Origin: Clostridium gelidum
GTDB lineage: Bacteria > Bacillota > Clostridia > Clostridiales > Clostridiaceae
Assembly: GCF_019977655.1 (NCBI RefSeq)
Contig: NZ_AP024849.1
Span: 5,241,001 to 5,305,000, forward strand
Length of the DNA: 64,000 bases
Reading direction: 5' to 3'
How positions within the stretch are numbered: position 1 is the first letter of the stretch; every line of letters begins with the position of its first letter. Below, piece by piece: positions 8,277 to 18,057 of this stretch. Under the pieces are notes generated by a model. The model ran no database searches and was not told the DNA's origin. It was given only the letters and a program-made list of their open reading frames with translations. Made by a program: the position numbers and the translations under genes.

Positions 8277-9503
8277 TTATTTTCTTCTATATTTTGCCAT
8301 ATCAATTGCAACTGCAACTGCAATAATGGCACCTTTAATAACTTGTTGCCACATAGGGCTAACAGCTATAAATTGTAATCCATATTGAATTACAGTAAAG
8401 ATTAAAACACCACTTACGATTCCACCAACTTTACCAACACCACCGTTTAGTGAAACACCACCAACAACACAAGCTGCGATTGCATCAAGTTCATAACCAT
8501 TACCATAATTGTTTGTTGCACCAGCTGTTCTAGATGCTTCGAGTACTCCTCCAACACCATATAAAAGTGATGCAAATATGAATATTCCCATGATAGTTGC
8601 AAATACATTAACTCCAGAAACTACAGCAGCTTCACGGTTACCACCAATAGCGTATACATTCTTACCAAATACAGTTTTGTTTAAAATAAACCAAACTAAA
8701 ATAATAAATACTACAGCAATTGGAACTAGAATTGATATTCCCGGAAAATCACCTATTTGAAATAACTTTGTTTGTCCAAGAGCTATAAAGTCTGGACGAA
8801 TACCACCAATAGGTTGTGATTTATTTGGAGGCAAATCAAAGTATAAAGAAGTTACACCATAAACTATAACTTGTGATGCTAGCGTTGCAATAAATGGATG
8901 CATATCATATTTAGCCACTAAGAATCCATTAAGTACACCAAATATTGCACATGCAACAATTGCTAAAACTATAGGAATAATAACTGCCACTTGTGGCATA
9001 TTAGGGAAGAATCTATTTGCATAATCAGGATTTTGTAACATTGAAGTTGAAACTACAGCTGCAAGTCCAACCATACGTCCTGCTGATAAATCAGTACCTG
9101 CAATAAGTAATGTAAAACAAACCCCAAGCGCAACAATCATTTTAGTTGATGATTGTGTTAAAATATCTAAAAATACTGCATACTGCATAAAACGTGGTTG
9201 AATTATCATAATTACAACTACTAATACTAATAATGCTAAAATAATCGCATTATCTGTTAAAAAATGCTTTGCAGTTTTTGCTGAAAAAACAACATCCATA
9301 CCTTCATTTTTCTTATCGGAAAATTGTATTGCTCCATAAATAAATAGGGCTACCCCAACTCCGTCTACATATATTGGTAAATCATAAACAACTTCTGGGT
9401 CTAAAATAAAATTAAAAACAATTCCTAAAGCCACTAAAAGAACACCAATGCCTAAAAATATTTTTCCAAAATCTTTTTGTGAAATTATCTTTTCTCCACT
9501 CAT
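8277..9503 (-). CDS. mglC: Galactose/methyl-galactoside ABC permease MglC
   Basis: CUT2-family permease, 408 residues, predicted to form the membrane channel for galactose-type sugars imported by MglB and MglA. The core from about residue 90 onward has the BPD_transp_2 pattern (GTDLSAGRMVGL, VYAIGGNREAA, and an ACVVGGVSLNGGVG loop that contacts the ATPase). The E. coli protein is about 336 residues; the extra N-terminal part here adds two hydrophobic segments (about 13-32 and 46-61), which is common in Firmicute MglC as far as I know. ATG 9503 has GAGG 9 bases upstream. It is the third gene of mglB-mglA-mglC, 77 bp after mglA, and is followed by a strong terminator. Confidence 0.9.
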   Translation of the reverse strand: MSGEKIISQKDFGKIFLGIGVLLVALGIVFNFILDPEVVYDLPIYVDGVGVALFIYGAIQFSDKKNEGMDVVFSAKTAKHFLTDNAIILALLVLVVVIMIIQPRFMQYAVFLDILTQSSTKMIVALGVCFTLLIAGTDLSAGRMVGLAAVVSTSMLQNPDYANRFFPNMPQVAVIIPIVLAIVACAIFGVLNGFLVAKYDMHPFIATLASQVIVYGVTSLYFDLPPNKSQPIGGIRPDFIALGQTKLFQIGDFPGISILVPIAVVFIILVWFILNKTVFGKNVYAIGGNREAAVVSGVNVFATIMGIFIFASLLYGVGGVLEASRTAGATNNYGNGYELDAIAACVVGGVSLNGGVGKVGGIVSGVLIFTVIQYGLQFIAVSPMWQQVIKGAIIAVAVAIDMAKYRRK

Positions 9504-9580
9504 ATTATTATATTCCTCACTTTCTTTCTCCTACAAAAAAATCATTTGTTAATAAAATACATTTATAAAGGAGATATCTC

Positions 9581-11080
9581 TTATTTCATAAATTTTGTAG
9601 CAAGATTCATAACTTTTACTGAATCCGCTTCACTTTGATCTAAAATTCCAGTAACTTTACCTTCACACATAACCATAACTCTATCTGACATTCCAAGTAG
9701 TTCTGGCATTTCAGAAGAAATCATAATAATCGACTTACCTTTTTTAACCAATTCATGCATGATAGAATAAATTTCGTACTTAGCTCCTACATCGATTCCC
9801 CTTGTAGGCTCATCTAGTATGAGAATATCTGGATTTGTAAGAAGCCAACGTGCAATTAAAACTTTTTGTTGATTTCCTCCTGAAAGGTTCTGAATCAATT
9901 GTTCCATGTTTGGTGTTTTAGTCCTTAATTCTTCATTAGACTTTTTAGCAGCTTTATATCTGCTTGCATCTTGTAATACACCTAATTTAGCATAATCTTT
10001 TTGGCTTGCAATTACAGTATTATCTAACACTGAAAGAATACCAAATATTCCACTAGCACGTCTTTCTTCAGTTAAAAGTGCAAATCCATTTTCTTTTGCA
10101 TCTTTTGGAGTTTTTATTTTAATAACCTTTCCATCTTTTTCTATAGTTCCAGACTCTACTTCGCGAAGTCCAAATAGTGCTTCTACTAATTCTGTACGTT
10201 GTGCACCAACCAGACCACCTATTCCTAATATTTCACCCTTATATAAGTCAAAGTTTACATTTTGGAATGACTTTTTAGTTGGTGAACAGAAATTTTCTAC
10301 CTTTAATACAGCATCTTTACTTGGTGTATATTCTCTTGGTGGGAACCTATTAGTCATATCACGACCAACCATACGATTTATAATTAAGTCTGTTGTAAGG
10401 TCTTTGGCATCCCAAGTTCCTACATACTGACCATCTCTCATAATTGTTACTTCATCAGATATCTTAAGAATTTCCTCCATTTTGTGGGATATGTATATTA
10501 TTGCACATCCTTTATTTTGAAGTTGCTTTATTATTTTAAATAAATGCTTAGTTTCATTTTCTGTTAATGATGAAGTTGGTTCATCCATAATAATAATTTT
10601 AGAATTATAGCTAACTGCTTTTGCTATCTCAACTAATTGAAGTGTAGATGGTGAAAGTGTTCCAGCTAATGCTTCAGGATTAACATCTAATTCAATTTCT
10701 TTAAATAATTCTTTTGTTTTACGGATCATAGTTTTTTTATCTACTGCAATTCCTTTCATTGGGAATCTGCCAAGCCAAATATTTTCCATAACTGGGCGAA
10801 AACGAATTGGATGTAATTCTTGATGTATCATTGATACACCTATCTCCAATGCTTGCTTTGAAGTATTAATTTCCATTTTCTTCCCATCTAATATTATTTC
10901 TCCACCATCTTCATGATATATTCCAAAGAGACATTTCATAAGTGTTGATTTACCAGCACCATTTTCACCCATTAGTGCATGAACGCTACCTTTGCTAACT
11001 TTCAAGCTTACATCATCTAGAGCTTTTACTCCCGGAAAAACTTTCGTTATATTATTCATCTCCAGCAAATATTCACCCAT
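9581..11080 (-). CDS. mglA: Galactose/methyl-galactoside ABC ATPase MglA
   Basis: Two-domain sugar-import ATPase of the CUT2 family, 499 residues. Domain 1 has Walker A GENGAGKST, a signature in the STLQLVEIAKA region and Walker B IIIMDEPTSSL. Domain 2 has a degenerate Walker A (GLVGAQRTEL), signature LSGGNQQK and Walker B ILILDEPTRGI. A degenerate second P-loop is normal for this family. ATG 11080 follows AGGAGG. It energises MglC using MglB as the ligand receptor. It lies 99 bp downstream of mglB, with no terminator seen between them. Confidence 0.93.
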   Translation of the reverse strand: MGEYLLEMNNITKVFPGVKALDDVSLKVSKGSVHALMGENGAGKSTLMKCLFGIYHEDGGEIILDGKKMEINTSKQALEIGVSMIHQELHPIRFRPVMENIWLGRFPMKGIAVDKKTMIRKTKELFKEIELDVNPEALAGTLSPSTLQLVEIAKAVSYNSKIIIMDEPTSSLTENETKHLFKIIKQLQNKGCAIIYISHKMEEILKISDEVTIMRDGQYVGTWDAKDLTTDLIINRMVGRDMTNRFPPREYTPSKDAVLKVENFCSPTKKSFQNVNFDLYKGEILGIGGLVGAQRTELVEALFGLREVESGTIEKDGKVIKIKTPKDAKENGFALLTEERRASGIFGILSVLDNTVIASQKDYAKLGVLQDASRYKAAKKSNEELRTKTPNMEQLIQNLSGGNQQKVLIARWLLTNPDILILDEPTRGIDVGAKYEIYSIMHELVKKGKSIIMISSEMPELLGMSDRVMVMCEGKVTGILDQSEADSVKVMNLATKFMK

Positions 11081-11179
11081 ACAACCATCCTCCTTCTGTT
11101 AAACAATAATTTAGGGATGGGAATTTATAAAATAAACTCCCCCCCCTGTTTATTGTTTATTTATATATTTAGGTTTATC

Positions 11180-12253
11180 TTATTTAAGATAATCTTTATA
11201 ATTTTCTTGAGTAACTTTTACATAATTAATCCATACATATTTTCCATCTGTTACTTCATAACCAATATTTTCTTTTGTAATATCTTTACCTGCAGCAGCT
11301 GCAGCAGCAATATTAACAGTAGCTTTTCCTTGGTTAGCTGCATCATTTAAAACAGTTCCAAGAAGTGATCCTTCTTTCATAGCTTGTAATGCTGGTGCTG
11401 TTGCATCAACTCCAACTACTGGAATATATTTAGCTGCATCGCCTTTGTTATATCCCTCAGCTTTTAAAGCTTCTACTGCACCAAGTGCCATATCATCATT
11501 GTTACAAAGAACAGCTTCTATTTTATCAATACCTTGACCTGTCATAAATGCTTTCATAAGGTCAGTAGCTTTTGCTTTATCCCACATTGCTGTATCTGCA
11601 GCAAGTTTTTGTGTCTTAAATCCAGCAGCTTCAATAGCTTTTATAGAATATTCTGTACGAAGAGTAGCATCTTGATGCCCTGGTTCTCCTTGAAGCATTA
11701 CATATTGTATTACTCCATCTTTATTTTTATCTGCTTCTGGATGTGCCTTAAAATAATCTGCTATAATTTCTCCTGATTGAGTTCCAGATTGTTCTGCATG
11801 TGCACCGACATACCAAACCTTATCGTAACTCTTCATGTCAGTTTCTGATGGTTGACGATTTAAGAATACAATTGGAAGTTTTTTAGCTTTTGCCTTTTCA
11901 ATAACTGGACCTGCTGATGTACTATCAACTGGATTTATTGCTAAAGCATTTACACCTTTTGTAATAAATGTATCGATTTGTTCATTTTGTGTAGGTTGTT
12001 TATTTTGTGAATCCACTAATTCAAGAGTTGCTCCTTTTTCCTTTGCTTGTCCCTCCATAGCAGTACGAACACCTGTCATAAAAGTATCATCAAACTTGTA
12101 TATAGCAGAACCAATTAAAACCTTTGAAGTGTCAGCGCTTTTCTTTGCATCTGAAGCTGCTCCACTGTTCTTATTTCCTGCACATCCTGCCAAACTAGCA
12201 GTAATCATAACTGTAGCCATAACAATTGGTAATAATTTTTTAAATCTTTTCAT
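11180..12253 (-). CDS. mglB: Galactose/glucose-binding lipoprotein MglB
   Basis: Solute-binding protein of the main Mgl importer, 357 residues, with lipobox SLAGC. All features of the family are present: the calcium loop DKNKDGVIQ, pocket motif GEPGHQDA (His152, Asp154 equivalents), IYKFDD (Asp14), AINPVD (Asn91), NNDDMA (Asn211), GVDATAP (Asp236) and LNDAANQ (Asn256). A strong GGAGGGG precedes ATG 12253. It is first in mglBAC. Of the four MglB-type proteins in the window this is the canonical one and the reference for the altered copies. It may also present galactose to the chemoreceptors encoded just upstream. Confidence 0.93.
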   Translation of the reverse strand: MKRFKKLLPIVMATVMITASLAGCAGNKNSGAASDAKKSADTSKVLIGSAIYKFDDTFMTGVRTAMEGQAKEKGATLELVDSQNKQPTQNEQIDTFITKGVNALAINPVDSTSAGPVIEKAKAKKLPIVFLNRQPSETDMKSYDKVWYVGAHAEQSGTQSGEIIADYFKAHPEADKNKDGVIQYVMLQGEPGHQDATLRTEYSIKAIEAAGFKTQKLAADTAMWDKAKATDLMKAFMTGQGIDKIEAVLCNNDDMALGAVEALKAEGYNKGDAAKYIPVVGVDATAPALQAMKEGSLLGTVLNDAANQGKATVNIAAAAAAGKDITKENIGYEVTDGKYVWINYVKVTQENYKDYLK

Positions 12254-12306
12254 ATTTACCCCTCCATATTCATATATAAATCATATTGAACAAACACTAA
12301 TGTTTT

Positions 12307-12390
12307 TGTTCTTCGTTTACATTCCTAATTATATAGATTTAATTGTTTACACTCCATACGAAATTCTTCACACTTTTATCGAATTTCTTA
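12307..12390. repeat. Duplicated segment upstream of mglB (copy 1)
   Basis: About 84 bp beginning TGTTCTTCGTTTACAT and ending TTTATCGAATTTCTTA recur with about 85% identity by eye at 14694-14778, after the second chemoreceptor gene. Here the segment is the upstream region of mglB and probably holds part of its control region. It contains TGTAAACGAAGAACA on the minus strand, a poor partial match to a CcpA site. The rest of 12391-12707 holds a weak hairpin at about 12430-12473 and the palindrome listed at 12577. Confidence 0.7.
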
Positions 12391-12576
12391 AGTGATATAC
12401 GTAAGAATCCAAAAGTGAGAGTCCAAATTTTACATTTCGTTCTTCGAACTTACTCAGTGAACGAATGTGATCAGATATTTTTTAATTAAGATATTTATGT
12501 ATTTAGCTCTTTAAAAACAGAAACTAAAATCAATATTACTTGAATTATTCATTTTAACCCATAACTTTCACCTCCA

Positions 12577-12618
12577 CACATAATAAACTTGTTAATATAT
12601 TAACAAGTTTATTATGTG
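12577..12618. terminator. 42-bp perfect palindrome after chemoreceptor 1
   Basis: A perfect inverted repeat (arm CACATAATAAACTTGTTAAT) lies 90 bp after the chemoreceptor stop. It has a run of T on the plus-strand side (ATTTTTTTATA) but none on the minus-strand side, where the upstream gene reads. It may be a bidirectional or RNA-processing hairpin rather than a classical terminator for the minus-strand gene. Confidence 0.5.
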
Positions 12619-12707
12619 ATATATATATTTTTTTATACTCCATATTTTATACTGCTAATTATAAAAACAATAAAAAATAAAGTTAAATTATTTTTTACAT
12701 CTCATAC

Positions 12708-14414
12708 CTAAATCTTAAATTTTTGTACTATTTTATTAAGTTTTTGAGCAAGTTCTGCTTGGCTTTGTGCTGTTTTTGCCACTTGTTCTATAGCTTTAGT
12801 CGTTTCATTCATGTTCTCTTTTATATCTTCAGCTTGTTCATTAGACTTTTGTGATGTTTTTGCCATATTTTGTACTGCTTCACTTACCTGACTTACTGTA
12901 GCTGTAATTTCTTCTGACATAGCTGCAATTTCCTCTGACATTTTACTTACAAAATCCGAATCATTATAATACTGTTTACCAGTTTCTCCATATTCATTAA
13001 GTTGCTCATTTACATCTGTATTAATAAATTGTAGTATATCTTTTCCAGTATCAATACTATTTGTAAATGCTTCTTGAACCATCATAATAGTATCCTTAAT
13101 ACCTATTACTGCTTGGGATGACTGTTCAGCAAGTTTTCTTACTTCCTCTGCAACAACAGCAAATCCTTTTCCTTGTTCTCCAGCTCTTGCTGCTTCTATA
13201 GCTGCATTTAGTGCCAGCAAATTGGTTTCCTCTGCTATATTTCCTATAGTATCTGCCATAATCTTAATATTGTCTACTACCTTTCCATTCTTAATAGCCT
13301 GTAACATATTATTTTTCTTTTCGGAATATAACTTTTTTGTTTCATCTATAGCTTGGCTAATATTCTTTTGAATTTCTGAAGCTCTTTCTTTAGACTGGTT
13401 TGCATTATTGCTTCCTTCCATAGCTTTTTCTGAAAGCTCATTAATACTTGAATCTACTTCTTGAACCGAAGCACTTATTTCTTCTGATGTTGCACTAGAC
13501 TCCTGCATACCATTTACAATTTTATTTACAGCTTTATCTACACTTACAACTTTAGAAGATAACTCCTCTGCAGTTGCTGAAAGTTCTTCACTAGATGCAC
13601 TTATATCTTGAGAGTTTTCCATGATCTCCTTAACTAAATTGTTTACATTTTGTTGTGCTTTATTCAAAGCAACACTTGTTTGTCCAAATTCATCTTTTAT
13701 ATTAATATTAATCGGATTTGAAAAATCATATAATGCTAACCTTTCTGCGAAATCTTTTATTTTTTTCAATGGTTTATTTACACCACTTGACATAATTAAC
13801 CCAAGTAATATTGCAATTATTAAACCTATAAAAGTTAATACAACAATAGTTATATTTGCATTTTTATATGTCGACGAAATATCATCTTTTGCTAGTTTTG
13901 CTTGGGATAAATTCATATCTATAACCTTACCAAGACTATAAATCATATTTGTCTGTACAGGTACCATTTCTAAATATTTTTTTTGTGCTTCATCTAAATT
14001 ATTAGATTTAACTGATTCCATTACTTTATCCCTAATATCTTCATATTTTATCATACTGCCATTAAACTCTGCCCAGACCTTTTCTTCATCTTTTGTCATT
14101 TGTGACTTTTCATAATCAGATATATATTTGTCATTCTCAATTAATGCAGATGCAATATTTTTTTGTGATTCTTCTACTTTATATTTATCTTTTTCATACA
14201 TAATAATTAATATACCACTTTTAATTTCTAAAACATTGGCTTTTATGGATAAAATCTGATTAACATGTTGGAGGCTTATAGTATACATTTCTGTTGCTTT
14301 AATATTTACAGTTTTTAATGATAGTACTCCAATAGTTCCCACTACCCCAATTAAAATAGATACAACCAAAAATGCAATAATTAATTTAGATCTTACTTTT
14401 TTAAATAAATTCAT
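12708..14414 (-). CDS. Methyl-accepting chemotaxis protein (copy 1)
   Basis: Transmembrane chemoreceptor of 568 residues. TM1 lies at about 10-32, a four-helix-bundle ligand domain at about 35-185, TM2 at about 188-210, then HAMP, then a long cytoplasmic coiled coil with the conserved tip (IAEETNLLALNAAIEAARAGEQGKGFAVVAEEV, split here across residues about 388-420) that binds CheA and CheW. ATG 14414 follows AGGAGG. It has the same length as the neighbour at 14887-16593 and is very similar, so the pair arose by tandem duplication. Its location beside mglBAC suggests it senses sugars, directly or through MglB-type proteins; that is inference. Confidence 0.92.
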   Translation of the reverse strand: MNLFKKVRSKLIIAFLVVSILIGVVGTIGVLSLKTVNIKATEMYTISLQHVNQILSIKANVLEIKSGILIIMYEKDKYKVEESQKNIASALIENDKYISDYEKSQMTKDEEKVWAEFNGSMIKYEDIRDKVMESVKSNNLDEAQKKYLEMVPVQTNMIYSLGKVIDMNLSQAKLAKDDISSTYKNANITIVVLTFIGLIIAILLGLIMSSGVNKPLKKIKDFAERLALYDFSNPININIKDEFGQTSVALNKAQQNVNNLVKEIMENSQDISASSEELSATAEELSSKVVSVDKAVNKIVNGMQESSATSEEISASVQEVDSSINELSEKAMEGSNNANQSKERASEIQKNISQAIDETKKLYSEKKNNMLQAIKNGKVVDNIKIMADTIGNIAEETNLLALNAAIEAARAGEQGKGFAVVAEEVRKLAEQSSQAVIGIKDTIMMVQEAFTNSIDTGKDILQFINTDVNEQLNEYGETGKQYYNDSDFVSKMSEEIAAMSEEITATVSQVSEAVQNMAKTSQKSNEQAEDIKENMNETTKAIEQVAKTAQSQAELAQKLNKIVQKFKI

Positions 14415-14493
14415 TTTAATATTTCCTCCTAATTTAAAATCTATATACTTTTTTACTCATTTGCTAAAATAATTTTTATTCTTTAATACACAT

Positions 14494-14592
14494 TAGGGGG
14501 GACAAAAAAATAACAAGTCAAAGATGCTATGAAATGTTCTTATATGTAGGAAAGTTCCGTATCGCAGCATAGCTGCTCTTTTATAATGTGTA
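14494..14592. repeat. Partial MITE-like repeat plus the CCGTAT hairpin block
   Basis: It holds the AAAAAAATAACAAGTCAAAG end of the repeat family, then about 35 unrelated bases, then AAAGTTCCGTAT followed by a GCAGC/GCTGC hairpin and CTCTTTTATAATGTG. The second block is the same one nested in the repeat at 2080 and standing alone at 29491. Confidence 0.65.
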
Positions 14593-14693
14593 TCTTTTTC
14601 ATACGCAAAAAAATACAGATAAACTTCGTACTTAACTACTAAAAATTCGCCTGTTTTTCTTTATTTAACTCATATTAAAAAATAGTGTCTTAT

Positions 14694-14778
14694 TTGTTCT
14701 TCGTTTACATTTTTAATTGTATATACTTTACGATTTACTATCCATACAAAATTCTTCACACTTTTATCGAATTTCTTA
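14694..14778. repeat. Duplicated segment (copy 2), after chemoreceptor 2
   Basis: Second copy of the 84-bp block found upstream of mglB at 12307-12390. It lies downstream of the second chemoreceptor gene, so the duplicated unit was chemoreceptor plus its 3' flank. No gene is directly served by this copy. Confidence 0.7.
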
Positions 14779-14808
14779 ATTAAATATTACTTAAACAGTC
14801 TTTACAGA

Positions 14809-14844
14809 AATATAAGCAAGTTGCTATAGCAACTCGCTTATATT
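14809..14844 (-). terminator. Hairpin after chemoreceptor 2
   Basis: A 16-bp stem with one mismatch (AATATAAGCAAGTTGC facing GCAACTCGCTTATATT) lies 43 bp after the stop at 14887. The T-tract on the minus strand is short (TTTCTG), so termination may be partial. Confidence 0.55.
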
Positions 14845-14886
14845 AAAATTATCATATTACCTAAAGTATTTTTACATATCTCATAT

Positions 14887-16593
14887 CTAAATTTTAAACT
14901 CTTGCACAATTTCATTAAGCCTTTGAGCAAGTTCTGCTTGGCTTTGTGCTGTTTGCGCCACTTGTTCTATAGCTTTAGTCGTTTCATTCATGCTCTCTTT
15001 TATATCTTCTGCTTGTTCATTAGATCTTTGTGATGTTTGTGCCATATTCTGTACTGCTTCACTTACCTGGTCTACAGTAGCTGTAATTTCTTCAGACATA
15101 GCTGCAATTTCCTCAGACATTTTGCTTACAAAATCAGAATCATTATAATACTGATTACCAGTTTCTCCATAAGCATTAAATTGTTCATGAACCTCATTAT
15201 TTATGAAATTCAGCATATCATTACTAGTGTCAATACTATTGTTAAATGCTTCTTGAACCTTAATAATTGTATCATGAATAGATGTTACTGCCTGTGCTGA
15301 TTGTTCTGCAAGCGTTCTTACCTCTTCTGCAACAACTGCAAATCCTTTCCCTTGTTCTCCAGCTCTTGCTGCTTCTATAGCTGCATTTAATGCTAATAAG
15401 TTTGTTTGCTCTGCTATACTCCCTATAGTATCTGCCATAATTTTAATACTATTTACTACTTTTCCATTTTCAATAACTTGTAGCATCTTTTTTTCCTTTT
15501 CAGCATATAACTTTTCTGTTTCATCTATAGCTTGTCTACTATTATTTTGAACTTCTGCAGCTCTTTCTTTAGATTTGCTTGCATTGTCACTTCCCACCAT
15601 AGCCTTTTCTGAAAGTTCATTAATACTTGAATCTACTTCTTGGATTGAAGCGCTTATTTCTTCTGATGCTGCACTAGAGTCTTGCATTCCACTTGCAATA
15701 TTATTTACTGCTTCATCTATGCTTACAGCTTTAGAAGCTAGTTCTTCAGCAGTTGCAGAAAGTTCCTCACTAGATGCACTTATGTCTTGAGAATTTTCTA
15801 TAATTGCTTTAACTAAACTATTTACATTTTTTTGCGCTATATTTAAGGCAGCACCTGTTTGCCCGAATTCATCTTTTCTTGTAATTCTAATTGGAGTTGA
15901 GAAATCATATAAGGCTAATTTTTCTGCAAAATCTTTTATCTTTTTCAATGGTACATTTATATTTCTTGACATAAATAATCCAAGTATAATTGCAATTATA
16001 AATCCTACAATAGTTAATATAAATATACTCCAATTTGCAGATATGTATGTTAAATCAATATTTTCATCTGCTACTTGTGCAGCATTTAAATTTATCCCTA
16101 TAACTTTATCAAGGCTATCTAACATCTCCTTTTCTATAGGTTCCATTGATACATATTGTTTTTGTGCCTCATTAAAATTATCAGAATTAACAGCATCTAT
16201 TACACCATTTCTAGTATTTCTATACTTTGTTACATTATTTTTAAACTCAGCCCAAACCTTTTCTTCTTCGGATGTACTAATGAGCTTTTCATAATCTGCT
16301 ATATATTTATTATCCTCTTCTACCATCGAAATAATGTTTTTACCGGCTTCTTCTACTCTAGATTTATCTTTTTCATACATCATTGTTAAAAGCTTACCTT
16401 CAATTTTTGACATATTTGCTTTTACTGATAAAACCTTATTAACACTTTGCAGATTTACACTGTACATTTCTTCTGACTTCGTATTTACATTTTTTAATGA
16501 TATTGTTCCAACTGCACCCACTACAGCAATTAATATAGCTACAAGCAAAAATGCTGAAATTAATTTTACTTTTACTTTCTTTAATAAATTCAT
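14887..16593 (-). CDS. Methyl-accepting chemotaxis protein (copy 2)
   Basis: Chemoreceptor of 568 residues, paralogue of the gene at 12708. ATG 16593 is chosen because AAAGGAGG lies directly before it; an earlier in-frame ATG at 16623 has no such site. TM1 (about 10-32), four-helix-bundle sensor domain, TM2 (about 188-210), HAMP and signalling coiled coil are all present; the tip reads IAEQTNLLALNAAIEAARAG. Differences from copy 1 are spread through the extracellular domain, so ligand range may have diverged. It lies 39 bp after the GGDEF-EAL gene on the same strand, so the two may be co-transcribed. Confidence 0.92.
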   Translation of the reverse strand: MNLLKKVKVKLISAFLLVAILIAVVGAVGTISLKNVNTKSEEMYSVNLQSVNKVLSVKANMSKIEGKLLTMMYEKDKSRVEEAGKNIISMVEEDNKYIADYEKLISTSEEEKVWAEFKNNVTKYRNTRNGVIDAVNSDNFNEAQKQYVSMEPIEKEMLDSLDKVIGINLNAAQVADENIDLTYISANWSIFILTIVGFIIAIILGLFMSRNINVPLKKIKDFAEKLALYDFSTPIRITRKDEFGQTGAALNIAQKNVNSLVKAIIENSQDISASSEELSATAEELASKAVSIDEAVNNIASGMQDSSAASEEISASIQEVDSSINELSEKAMVGSDNASKSKERAAEVQNNSRQAIDETEKLYAEKEKKMLQVIENGKVVNSIKIMADTIGSIAEQTNLLALNAAIEAARAGEQGKGFAVVAEEVRTLAEQSAQAVTSIHDTIIKVQEAFNNSIDTSNDMLNFINNEVHEQFNAYGETGNQYYNDSDFVSKMSEEIAAMSEEITATVDQVSEAVQNMAQTSQRSNEQAEDIKESMNETTKAIEQVAQTAQSQAELAQRLNEIVQEFKI

Positions 16594-16632
16594 TTTAATA
16601 TTTCCTCCTTTAGTTAAGATCATATATTAATT

Positions 16633-18057
16633 CTATTGTTCTATTTTGCTATTATTTTCTAATAATAGTTCCATTTCATACATTGGAAGTGGCTTACTAA
16701 AATAGAAACCTTGAATTATATTGCATCCCAAATCTGCAAGTAAATTTATCTGATCTTTTGTTTCCACACCTTCAGTAATTATCTTATATTTTAAATCTTT
16801 TGATAACTCAACAATACTTTTAATTAGTGCTTTGCTTTTATAGTTCTTAATGTTATCTATAAAAGTTTTATCTATCTTCAATGTATTAATGGGAATATTA
16901 ATTAAGTAACTTAAAGAAGAATATCCTGTTCCAAAATCATCTATTGCAATATTAATACCGCTCTCCATAAGTTCATTTAATACTTCTATTTTTTCTTTGC
17001 AAATATCTATTAAAGTACACTCTGTTATTTCTATCTCTAAAAAATTAGGAGGAACATTATATTTAGCACACAAATTTAATAAATTCTCTTTAAAATCTAT
17101 TTTCCTCATTTGAATTGGTGATATGTTAACAGATATAGTGTCAAATTTATAGCCTTTATTCCTCCATATAAAAGCTTGTCTTAATACTTTATCAATAACC
17201 CAATCACCAATTTTTATTATATCGCCAGTATTTTCAGCAATAGGTATAAACTCAGCTGGGGAAACACGTCCAAGTTTAGCATTATTCCATCTTAAAAGTG
17301 CTTCCATCCCTACAATGTTATTGTTTAATGAATTAATCTGTGGTTGATAAAAAATATCTAATTCCTGCCTATTAATAACACTTTTTAGTTCACTCTTAAT
17401 TAGTGCTTCTCTATAATATGTATCTAGTGCTTCATTGTTAAAAACTGTATAAGTACTTTTTCCTTCATGTTTGGATTTATGCATTGCAAAATTACAAAAT
17501 CTTAATAGTTCATCAGCATTTATACTATTATCTGGGAAAATTGATATTCCCATACTTACACTAATATGCACTTTATCATCCATTATTTTTAAAGGTTTCT
17601 TCAAGTTTTTATAAATCTCATTACATATTTCTTCTATTTGTCTTATGTTATCAAATTCATGAACCAGAATTGCAAATTCATCACCATTTAATCTTGTTAA
17701 TTCTGAACATTCTCCAATACATCTATTTATTAATTCAGAAAATAATTTTAAAATCGAGTCTCCTAAACAATACCCCAAATTATTATTTATAACCTTATAG
17801 TCATCAATATCTATATAAATAACTGCACCCTTTTTATTATTAATCTTAATTTTTTCTAATGTATTATTAAGTTTTTCAAAAAAATAGACGCTATTAGGAA
17901 GCTTAGTAAGAATATCATACTTAGCTATTAATCTTCCCTGTTTTTCAATTTTTATTTTTTGTTTCCTGTATATACTTTCAATGAATTTGCTTTTATCAAA
18001 GTTTATTAATTTTAATTTATATTGTTTAGTAGAATATATCCTTTTAACTTTATTCAT
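16633..18057 (-). CDS. GGDEF-EAL cyclic-di-GMP protein, probable phosphodiesterase
   Basis: Cytoplasmic protein of 474 residues with no membrane segment or sensor domain. A GGDEF domain (about 45-205) has the metal motif IDIDDYKVIN but a signature of RLNGDEF (Asn124 in place of the first Gly) and no clear inhibitory RxxD site. The EAL domain (about 215-470) has EALLR at 252-256, DDFGTGYSS at 373-381 and EGVET near 430, all intact. Degradation of cyclic-di-GMP is therefore the safer prediction; cyclase activity is possible but unproven. ATG 18057 has AAGGA 8 bases upstream. Its position before the chemoreceptor genes suggests a motility role. Confidence 0.9.
   Translation of the reverse strand: MNKVKRIYSTKQYKLKLINFDKSKFIESIYRKQKIKIEKQGRLIAKYDILTKLPNSVYFFEKLNNTLEKIKINNKKGAVIYIDIDDYKVINNNLGYCLGDSILKLFSELINRCIGECSELTRLNGDEFAILVHEFDNIRQIEEICNEIYKNLKKPLKIMDDKVHISVSMGISIFPDNSINADELLRFCNFAMHKSKHEGKSTYTVFNNEALDTYYREALIKSELKSVINRQELDIFYQPQINSLNNNIVGMEALLRWNNAKLGRVSPAEFIPIAENTGDIIKIGDWVIDKVLRQAFIWRNKGYKFDTISVNISPIQMRKIDFKENLLNLCAKYNVPPNFLEIEITECTLIDICKEKIEVLNELMESGINIAIDDFGTGYSSLSYLINIPINTLKIDKTFIDNIKNYKSKALIKSIVELSKDLKYKIITEGVETKDQINLLADLGCNIIQGFYFSKPLPMYEMELLLENNSKIEQ

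Noticed and set aside
8147..8332. 61-codon frame over the mglC end
   Set aside because: It overlaps the mglC stop and terminator in another frame, with low-complexity translation and no homologous look.
12305..12322. CcpA (cre) site upstream of mglB
   Set aside because: TGTAAACGAAGAACA fits only the first half of the cre consensus and has one extra base in the second half; too weak to list as a site.
15575..15790. Plus-strand Ser/Leu-rich frames across the chemoreceptors
   Set aside because: They are antisense reflections of the coiled-coil coding sequence, without start signals.
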